Origin: Sulfuricaulis sp040901545
GTDB lineage: Bacteria; Pseudomonadota; Gammaproteobacteria; Acidiferrobacterales; Sulfurifustaceae
Reading direction: 5' to 3'
Assembly (NCBI RefSeq): GCF_040901545.1
Contig: NZ_JBBDYL010000025.1
Location: 1 to 37,757 of the forward strand
Length of the DNA: 37,757 nt
A program made the translations under genes and the position numbers. Below are positions 31,315 through 37,757 of this stretch, in pieces (position 1 is the first letter of the stretch; each line of letters opens with the position of its first letter). The notes below the pieces were generated by a model. It was not told the origin of the DNA and did no database searches. It saw nothing but the letters and a program-made list of their open reading frames with translations.

Positions 31315-34087
31315 AAAATCTTCCACCAAGACCGTCGAAGCGCTGAAGCACGACGAGGCGAAGCGAAAAAATATTCCTACCGCGGAATATCAATCCGTTT
31401 TGCAGAAGACGGAACAAGACCCGGTTCGAGTCGCCTACGAAAGACGCAACCGCGACCTCGATCCACAACTTGTCTGGCGTGGAAAGGACGACAAGGACTG
31501 GAGTGACCTCGTTGTTCATGCTCCACCGATGTACATTCAGGAGAAAGTTCACCCCAAGGCGCTGATTGACGACTTGATGCGCGAAAGTCGTGAGCGGCAG
31601 CACGAGGCGGGACAGATCACGCCCGATCTCTTCGCTGACTTCAACGGAATCCCGAAAGGCGTGGACAAGACCGAGTTCTACCAGCACGACCAAAATTGGT
31701 CCAACCGCATGATCCTCGGTGACTCCCTTCATGTCATGGCCAGTCTAGCTGAGCGCGAGGGACTGCGTGGAAGGGTGCAGTGCATCTATCTAGACCCACC
31801 CTACGGCATAAAGTTTAACTCAAATTTTCAGTGGTCAACTACGAGTAATGACATTACAGACGGTAAGAGCGAGCACATCACAAGAGAACCAGAGCAAGTT
31901 AAAGCGTTTCGAGACACTTGGCGTGATGGAATACACTCCTACTTAACCTACTTGCGAGATCGTCTCACGGTCGCGCGCGACTTACTCTCGGACAGAGGTT
32001 CAATATTTGTTCAAATTGGTGACGAAAATAAGCACCGGGTAAGAGGACTCTTGGATGAAGTATTTGGCGAAAAGAACTTTGTAACAGAAATTGCCTTTGC
32101 TACTACCACTGGTTTTGAAACAAATTATCTTTCCTCTATCTATGATTCGCTGTTGTGGTACGCCAAAAGCAAACTAGCAGCCAAATTCCATGGACTATAT
32201 CGGGAAAAAATTCCCGGCGAATCTGGTGCTACGAAATACCGTCAAGTGTCAACTTTCGGTGCCCTAGCCAATTCAGTAATTAACCGAGAACAATTTGTCG
32301 ATCTAGATCAGATTACTTCGCAGGACGAGAGCGCCTCTGATGACAATGATTTTTTTGTCGATGGCATAAATTATCCCTGTCCCAAGGGCCTACACTGGAA
32401 AACTCATCGTGTTGGTAGGGTCAGATTATGGCGTGCCCATCGAGTTTTTATTCAAGGTAACACTCCGCGTTATTTGCGCAAGATGACAGATTCAGGGAAC
32501 ACCGTTATTTCGAACGTTTGGACGGATATTGGTGGAGTTCAAAGCAGATCTGATCCGAAAGTGTATGTTGTTCAAACCGCAACCGAGGTTATCTCAAGAG
32601 CAATTTTGATGACGACGGATCCTGGCGACCTTGTTCTTGATCCTACCTGTGGGGCTGGTACCACAGCACGGGTTGCTGAGCAGTGGGGTAGGAGGTGGAT
32701 TACGATTGACACTTCGCGAGTTGCTCTGACCTTAGCTAGAGCGCGGGTCATGGGAGCACGGTACCCTTACTATCTTCTTGCTGACAGTCGGAGCGGTCAG
32801 TTGAAGGAAGCAGAAATTATGCGCAAAGAACCATCAGCTATGCCTGTTTTAAATGATATCCGTCATGGTTTTGTTTATCAGCGAGTGCCCCATATTCAGT
32901 TAAGCGATATCGCAAGCAATGCGGAAATCGACGTGATCTGGGAAAGGTATCAGGTGACGCTCGATCCTTTGCGGAAGAAGCTCAACGAGTCGCTCGAGAA
33001 GGTCTGGGAAGAATGGGAAATTGCACTTAGCGCACAAAAAGACTGGCCAGAAAAGGCCAAGGAACTTCATCGCATATGGTGGCGTAAACGATTAGATCGG
33101 CAGGATGAAATTGACGCCTCCATAGCGGCTAAGGCCGAGTCAGATCCTAAATATCTTTACGACAAGCCCTACGAGGACAAGCAAATTGTCCGCGTGGCTG
33201 GACCGTTCACCGTCGAGAGCCTCTCGCCGCACCGCATGCTTGGGGTGGACGAGAACGATGAATTGATCGACCACGCTGCCGAACCCGGTGGGGACTACAT
33301 CGAAAAACAGACCTTCCCGCAGATGATCCTGGAGAATCTAAAGACCGCCGGGGTTCAACAGGCGCACAAGGAAGACCGGATCTCCTTCATCGCGCTCAAG
33401 CCCTGGCCGGGAAAGCTAGTCTGCGCTGAAGGCCGCTACATCGAGGACAATACTGAAGCGGGGACGGAGAAGCGCGCCGCAATATTCATCGGACCGGAGT
33501 TCGGTACAGTCACCCGGCCCGACTTGGTGGAAGCCGCGCGTGAAGCCGGTGACGCAGATTTCGATGTGCTCATTGCCTGCGCCTTCAATTACGAGGCTCA
33601 TGCGACCGAGTTCAGCAAGCTCGGCCGCATCCCCGTACTCAAGGCGCGTATGAACGCTGACCTTCACATGGCTGACGATCTAAAGAATACCGGCAAAGGG
33701 AATTTGTTCGTCATCTTTGGCGAGCCGGACATTGCCATCCTTCCCGAAAAGGACGGCAAGATACGAGTAAAGATAAAAGGCGTCGATGTATTTCATCCGC
33801 AAACCGGCGAAGTCCGCAGTGATGGTCCCGAAGGCATCGCTTGTTGGTTTATCGACACCGACTACAACGAAGAAAGCTTCTTCGTCCGCCACGCGTACTT
33901 CCTCGGCGCCAACGATCCGTACAGCGCACTGAAGACGACGCTCAAGGCTGAGATAAACGCAGAAGCTTGGACGACTCTGAACAGCGACACTTCTCGCGCT
34001 TTCGATAAGCCAAAGTCGGGCCGGATCGCGGTTAAGGTGATTAATCACCTGGGCGATGAAGTTATGAAGGTCTTCAAGGTTAATTAG
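31307..34087 (+). CDS. Type III-like site-specific DNA methyltransferase (Mod)
   Basis: A 926-residue N6-adenine or N4-cytosine methyltransferase of the beta class, with catalytic motif IV LDPPYGI near residue 162 placed before the SAM motif LDPTCGAGTTARVAEQWG near 444. The region between should carry the target-recognition domain. The C-terminal third (about 600-926) is unlike Mod of classic type III systems and probably binds the Res partner. Base composition breaks inside the gene: hand counts of 60-base lines give 58-63 percent GC at both ends but 35-48 percent across about 31860-32880. The central part therefore looks exchanged. The target sequence cannot be read. Confidence 0.92.
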   Translation: MAKKSSTKTVEALKHDEAKRKNIPTAEYQSVLQKTEQDPVRVAYERRNRDLDPQLVWRGKDDKDWSDLVVHAPPMYIQEKVHPKALIDDLMRESRERQHEAGQITPDLFADFNGIPKGVDKTEFYQHDQNWSNRMILGDSLHVMASLAEREGLRGRVQCIYLDPPYGIKFNSNFQWSTTSNDITDGKSEHITREPEQVKAFRDTWRDGIHSYLTYLRDRLTVARDLLSDRGSIFVQIGDENKHRVRGLLDEVFGEKNFVTEIAFATTTGFETNYLSSIYDSLLWYAKSKLAAKFHGLYREKIPGESGATKYRQVSTFGALANSVINREQFVDLDQITSQDESASDDNDFFVDGINYPCPKGLHWKTHRVGRVRLWRAHRVFIQGNTPRYLRKMTDSGNTVISNVWTDIGGVQSRSDPKVYVVQTATEVISRAILMTTDPGDLVLDPTCGAGTTARVAEQWGRRWITIDTSRVALTLARARVMGARYPYYLLADSRSGQLKEAEIMRKEPSAMPVLNDIRHGFVYQRVPHIQLSDIASNAEIDVIWERYQVTLDPLRKKLNESLEKVWEEWEIALSAQKDWPEKAKELHRIWWRKRLDRQDEIDASIAAKAESDPKYLYDKPYEDKQIVRVAGPFTVESLSPHRMLGVDENDELIDHAAEPGGDYIEKQTFPQMILENLKTAGVQQAHKEDRISFIALKPWPGKLVCAEGRYIEDNTEAGTEKRAAIFIGPEFGTVTRPDLVEAAREAGDADFDVLIACAFNYEAHATEFSKLGRIPVLKARMNADLHMADDLKNTGKGNLFVIFGEPDIAILPEKDGKIRVKIKGVDVFHPQTGEVRSDGPEGIACWFIDTDYNEESFFVRHAYFLGANDPYSALKTTLKAEINAEAWTTLNSDTSRAFDKPKSGRIAVKVINHLGDEVMKVFKVN

Positions 34088-34123
34088 TTGACCCCTAAGA
34101 ACTGCGGCTGGCTGAAACGATAA

Positions 34124-34927
34124 ATGCGCTGCATATTCTGCAAATCGCCTTCGGAAACTTCCGTTTCGCGAGAGCACATCCTTTCGGAGTCCTTAGGGAA
34201 CACCAAGCACGTTCTGCCAAAAGGTTGGGTGTGCGACAAGTGCAACAACTATTTTGCGCGCGAAGTTGAGAAGCCATTTCTAGAGTCGCTCTATGGCCGA
34301 TGTTCACGCTTCGAGATGAGGGTTCCGAACAAGGAAGGTCGTATTCCGTCCGTAGTAGGATTTCATGCGCAGTCACAAACGAAGGTTGATGTATTTCATT
34401 CAAAGGAGGACGGCAGTCTTTCCATTGCTGTCGCAGATGGCGAAGACGAAGCCGCTTGGGTCGCGTCGCTAAGTAGGGAATCACGGGGAACGCTGTACGT
34501 GCCCGCCGCAACGGAACCGACAGCCGATATGACGACAGCGCGCTTCATTGGCAAGGTCGGGTTGGAGGTTCTGGCCCAGCGGTGTCTGGAAGTTCCGGGA
34601 GGGAACGATGAAATAGTCGACAAACAAGAGCTCGACGCGCTGCGCACCTACGCACGAAGGGGAAGTCTGAGGATCTTGTGGCCGATCCATGTCCGTCACC
34701 TTTATGCAGCAGATTTTCTTTTTGCCGACGACACTGCTGGCCGGCACGAAGTAATGCATGAATGGACAATCCTAATGACGCCGGAATCTGAGTGCTTTGC
34801 CGTCATCGCAATCTTTGGTCTCGAATACGCGATCAATCTCGGGGGTCCAGAGATCGACGGATATACAAACTGGCTCAAGCACAATATGAACCGCAGTCCA
34901 CTGTACCCGGCAACGGCGAATGCGTGA
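34124..34927 (+). CDS. HNH_5-type endonuclease-like protein
   Basis: A 267-residue protein. The N-terminus is a zinc-bound HNH fold: CIFC at 3-6, SREHILSESLG (His and Glu of the active site) near 15-25, then VCDKCNNYF near 37-45. The rest, about 220 residues, is not recognised and includes a likely regulatory or DNA-binding part. It lies 36 bases after mod in the same direction and probably shares the transcript. It may be an accessory nuclease of the island. The ribosome binding site is weak. Composition is intermediate between the flanking genes. Confidence 0.78.
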   Translation: MRCIFCKSPSETSVSREHILSESLGNTKHVLPKGWVCDKCNNYFAREVEKPFLESLYGRCSRFEMRVPNKEGRIPSVVGFHAQSQTKVDVFHSKEDGSLSIAVADGEDEAAWVASLSRESRGTLYVPAATEPTADMTTARFIGKVGLEVLAQRCLEVPGGNDEIVDKQELDALRTYARRGSLRILWPIHVRHLYAADFLFADDTAGRHEVMHEWTILMTPESECFAVIAIFGLEYAINLGGPEIDGYTNWLKHNMNRSPLYPATANA

Positions 34928-34965
34928 CGGGATGACGATGGCTACTGCAACAGCATGGCGACAGG

Positions 34966-37137
34966 ATGCGCGTGACCCAAAAGGAATCTGACCAATTTAA
35001 GGTCGTCACTGGATTAGCCAATACGTCCCGCTTTTTGGAGGAGGTGCGTACTGCAGCGGACTCGCATCGCGATGCTCTTGGCTTTTTTCCTGCAAGTGTA
35101 TTTGAGGAATTCGCCGGGCGTGATCATCTATACATTCTCATCGAGGAGCGATCTAACGACCAGTTATACGCCGGTCATTTGCTGTTTGAGCGGCGATTTC
35201 CACGGGCACAGGTTGTGCAGATATTCGTGCTTGAGCAGCATCGCCGGCATGGATTGGCGACGAAGCTAATTGATAGGCTGAAGGCCGCGCTCACGGGAGA
35301 TGGCTTCACTTCGATTTACGCCCGCGTAGCAGAGGACCTCGATGAGGCAAACGTCTTTTGGGATCAGCAGCATTTCTACGTTCAGCGCGTTGAGCAAGGC
35401 GGTACTACGCGCAACAGACAAATCCTGGTGCGTTGCCACGAGCTTGAGTCGCCGCAGCTCTTTCCGACAAGTGGCATAACCGCGCACAACCCTCTTGGGC
35501 TGCGAGTCTCATCAGCCGATGTCGTCCCGATGTTCCTGTTGGACTTGAATGTCCTGTTTGATCTGGCGCCTCGACGCCTGCGCCACGACGACGCATTGAG
35601 CCTTTTCCAGGCGGAGCGCATGAGTTTCTGTCGGCTTGCGATCAGCAACGAGATTCGAGAAGAACTTCGCCGGACAGCGTATCAAGGAAAGACTGATCCG
35701 ATGGAAGCGTATCTGAGGATTTTTCCATCATTTCCGTTATCCAAGGGCGACAATGCATCGGCTTTGCTGACAGAACTGACTACTCTAATATTTTCGGATA
35801 AGCGCAGTGAGCGTTTGACAGCGAATGAACACTCCGATTTGCATCATGTGGCGACCGTCATACAGCATGACTTAGCAGGTCTCATTACCAATGACGGCAG
35901 TATTCTGGCAGCGGCCCCCAAGATTGCATCGAAGTATGGAGTGGAGATCATATCGCCTGCCACCTTCATCTTGGATAGCTCTCAATCGTCCGCGACGAAC
36001 TCATTCCAGGCTTCCGAAGATGCGACGCTCGCTTTGCTGGATGTCTCAAGCCAGAATGAATCAGCCGTTCATTCCTTGCTGTCCAAGCTTGGTGTAACAG
36101 GGTCCGCAATAGCCGCCACATGGTTGCCTACGGGCGCACAAGCACGAGTTGCGAATCGCCGGGCTGTGTGGGACGGCGCTACACTACTTGGTTACCTGAT
36201 GTGGTCAGCAAAGGATTCGGGTGACACGGTGGTTGCGCGCGTCGCCGTAGATGAGACGAGCGGTCACGCGGCTAGTGCAGCGCGGGTGTTACTGATCTAT
36301 CTGCTCGAGCAACTGGCGCCCTTAGGGCCACGGCAAATCCAACTTGAGTTAGCGTCTCGTCAATCGGTTCTTCGCGATCTAGCTATTGGTTTCGGCTTTT
36401 GTGGCACTCCCGACCAACACTGTCTCGGTAAGTTCGTTCTCGGCAGAGTGTTGACGGCGGAGACTTGGGCCGCGAGCCAGACAGAGCTGTCAACCAGGTG
36501 GGGGCTTAAATTGCCCGGCGGTATCCCAGCGTACCGAAGCTCGGGCCAGCAAATTCAGGTGCTAACACCTGACGGAAATCAAACCCATGTAGCGTTGGAC
36601 GTACTGGAAACACTTCTTTCCCCAGCGCTCCTTTGCCTGCGAGGTCGGCCAGCCGTTATCACTCCGGTGCAGAAGAGTTTTTCGGAGCCTCTCCTTGGTC
36701 ATTCGCCGCAGTATTCGCTGTTGGCGCGAGGAACCGCGTCGCTGTTTCACGACCGCCACTACCTAAGCAGCCCTCGTACCCTGCAACACTTTAAACGCGG
36801 CACATTGATTCTATTTTACGAGTCGACTAAGCAAGGCGGGAGCGGTGAAGTAGTTGCCATTGCCCGTGTCCGAGAGGCGTATCTAAAGCCCGCGGACGCC
36901 CTCGACGAATCGGACTTGAAGCAATCGGTGCTTACCACTACGAGTCTTGGCAGCATCGGTAAATCGGACATGAGGACGGTCACGGTGTTCGACAACATTT
37001 TTCGTTTGCCACAGCATGTTCCGCTTGAATCGTTGAAGCGGATCGGGTGCGGGCGCCCAAACGATCTAATTACTACGCGCGTCGTTACCGATGCTCAGCT
37101 ACAACAAATCCTTAAGGAGGCTTTTAACAATGGCTAA
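34966..37137 (+). CDS. GNAT-PIN-GNAT-PUA-like multidomain protein
   Basis: A 723-residue protein with an unusual domain series. First, a GNAT acetyltransferase (about 15-150) with acetyl-CoA motif VLEQHRRHGLATKLIDRL near 87-104. Second, a PIN nuclease domain (about 185-330) with all acidic positions: LLDLNVLFDL, SNEIREEL, SDLHHVA and LITNDGSIL. Third, a second GNAT-like region (about 375-480: LLGYLMWSAKDSGDTVVARV, AARVLLIYLLEQLAPLG). Last, a PUA/ASCH/EVE-like domain (about 590-715: FHDRHYLSSPRTLQHF, EVVAIARVREAY, GCGRPNDLITT). The pairing suggests RNA or modified-base recognition, cutting and acetylation. It overlaps the next ASCH gene by 8 bases. Function unknown; toxin-like defence effector is inference. 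Confidence 0.75.
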   Translation: MRVTQKESDQFKVVTGLANTSRFLEEVRTAADSHRDALGFFPASVFEEFAGRDHLYILIEERSNDQLYAGHLLFERRFPRAQVVQIFVLEQHRRHGLATKLIDRLKAALTGDGFTSIYARVAEDLDEANVFWDQQHFYVQRVEQGGTTRNRQILVRCHELESPQLFPTSGITAHNPLGLRVSSADVVPMFLLDLNVLFDLAPRRLRHDDALSLFQAERMSFCRLAISNEIREELRRTAYQGKTDPMEAYLRIFPSFPLSKGDNASALLTELTTLIFSDKRSERLTANEHSDLHHVATVIQHDLAGLITNDGSILAAAPKIASKYGVEIISPATFILDSSQSSATNSFQASEDATLALLDVSSQNESAVHSLLSKLGVTGSAIAATWLPTGAQARVANRRAVWDGATLLGYLMWSAKDSGDTVVARVAVDETSGHAASAARVLLIYLLEQLAPLGPRQIQLELASRQSVLRDLAIGFGFCGTPDQHCLGKFVLGRVLTAETWAASQTELSTRWGLKLPGGIPAYRSSGQQIQVLTPDGNQTHVALDVLETLLSPALLCLRGRPAVITPVQKSFSEPLLGHSPQYSLLARGTASLFHDRHYLSSPRTLQHFKRGTLILFYESTKQGGSGEVVAIARVREAYLKPADALDESDLKQSVLTTTSLGSIGKSDMRTVTVFDNIFRLPQHVPLESLKRIGCGRPNDLITTRVVTDAQLQQILKEAFNNG

Positions 37138-37564
37138 GGGCGAACATATACTCATCTCACTCTCGCGGCGTCACGCAGATAACATCTTCTCCGGACGTAA
37201 GCAGGTTGAACTGCGGCGCCGGTCGATGAATGTCCTCCCCGGTACTACCGTATGGGTATATGTAAAGCTTCCCGTCGGGTCCGTTGTGGGGCGGGCAAAG
37301 GTTGGCGCAGTACATGCATCGTCGCCAGCCACACTGTGGCGGCGATTCGGTTCGATTTCAGGTTTATCTCGAAAGGAATTTTTCGACTACTTCGAGGGTG
37401 TCGCTGCCGGAGTGGCGCTTGTCCTCGAAAACGCGCAGCGCCTTCGCAGTTCTCTGTCGCTTGACGCCCTCCGAGAACTTGCTGATGGATTTCATCCGCC
37501 ACAATTTTTCGCACGGCTCGGTGAAAAGCACCCTTTCCTTGATGCCGTAGCTCCCACCCGCTAA
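37130..37564 (+). CDS. ASCH/PUA-like domain protein
   Basis: 144 residues from the ATG at 37130, with AAGGAGG about 12 bases upstream inside the previous gene. The start HILISLSRRHADNIFSGRKQ then VELRRRSMN is the ASCH signature (pattern: isikp.ya..I..G.K..E.R). VWVYVKLPVGSVVGRAKVGA forms the next strands. ASCH domains bind RNA or modified nucleobases, and some are nucleases. The translation overlap with the GNAT-PIN gene, which ends in a related fold, suggests the two proteins form a pair. Confidence 0.8.
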   Translation: MAKGEHILISLSRRHADNIFSGRKQVELRRRSMNVLPGTTVWVYVKLPVGSVVGRAKVGAVHASSPATLWRRFGSISGLSRKEFFDYFEGVAAGVALVLENAQRLRSSLSLDALRELADGFHPPQFFARLGEKHPFLDAVAPTR

Positions 37565-37567
37565 CAC

Positions 37568-37757
37568 GTGACTGAGTTTCGTATCGCCGATACCTTCACC
37601 GATAGCCTCACGAGGCTGACGGGCGACGAGCAGAAAGCCGTCAAGACGACTGCTTTCGATCTGCAATTAAACCCAGTAAGTCCTGGCGCTTCGGTGACGG
37701 GATCAGGTCTTGCATTAGCACATTCCTCTCCAGCAACAAAAAATCTGGGGCAACTCA
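37568..37757 (+). pseudogene. Start of a helicase-associated gene, apparently interrupted
   Basis: GTG at 37568, 3 bases after the ASCH stop. The first 40 residues (FRIADTFTDSLTRLTGDEQK, AVKTTAFDLQLNP) match the start of proteins annotated as UvrD-family or DEAD-type helicases in defence regions, recalled from memory. After NPVSPG, near 37687, likeness stops. Within 10 bases comes acgggatcaggtcttgcatt, shared (19 of 20, inverted) with the scar at 25856-25875. The frame is still open at the window edge, so a rearranged but translated gene cannot be excluded. Confidence 0.55.

Noticed and set aside
24440..37757. Integrative element using the tRNA as attachment site
   Set aside because: No integrase gene and no repeated tRNA 3' end are visible in the window, so this cannot be supported here.

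Overview
The window reads as a gammaproteobacterial chromosome of moderately high GC. The core segment (about 9.5-24.0 kb) has hemA-prfA-prmC on the minus strand, divergent from TPR lipoprotein-lolB-ispE-tRNA-Gln-prs-rplY-pth-ychF on the plus strand. This is the arrangement known from Pseudomonas and, in shorter form, Escherichia. Here a cstA-type gene is inserted between hemA and the TPR gene, and a MoeB/JAMM pair follows prmC. The species cannot be fixed from the sequence. The many short palindromic repeats suggest an environmental gammaproteobacterium.

Layout. (1) 1-1408: three small genes of AT-rich composition, bounded by inverted copies of a REP-like hairpin. (2) 1500-1969: a DUF2283 protein and a protein that looks like a fusion of an HsdR start with a DUF4258-like tail. 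(3) 2153-7043, minus strand: a quorum-sensing block of two tandem LuxR receptors, a LuxI synthase behind a strong lux box, a degenerate receiver protein and a PAS-PAS-GGDEF-EAL protein, the last three translationally coupled. (4) 7044-9414: GIDE-domain/EF-hand membrane protein and LemA among palindromic repeats and a MITE. (5) 9480-15621, minus: JAMM peptidase, moeB, prmC, prfA, hemA, cstA. (6) 15784-24042, plus: TPR lipoprotein, lolB, ispE, a repeat-rich tRNA-Gln locus, prs, rplY, pth, ychF. (7) 24440-24516: a CAT-anticodon tRNA, after which the genome becomes accessory. (8) 24716-37757: a defence-type island with an antitoxin and its deleted PIN toxin, a truncated PLD-type helicase gene, a Fic-like regulator between 115-bp direct repeats, a Res/Mod restriction-modification pair, an HNH protein, a large GNAT-PIN-GNAT-PUA-like protein coupled to an ASCH protein, and the start of a further helicase-associated gene that appears broken near the right edge.

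How the parts work together. In the quorum block, acyl-homoserine lactone made by LuxI should bind one or both LuxR proteins and act at the lux box. Because the downstream genes overlap luxI, the signal would raise a cyclic-di-GMP enzyme together with the synthase. In the island, Res and Mod overlap by 8 bases and are followed in the same direction by HNH, GNAT-PIN and ASCH genes. The best candidate for an undescribed system is the coupled GNAT-PIN-GNAT-PUA/ASCH pair beside the restriction genes. The second is the tRNA-Gln locus, where units ending in tRNA 3' ends, an inverted copy of the tRNA 3' half and a broken tRNA copy lie within 0.9 kb.
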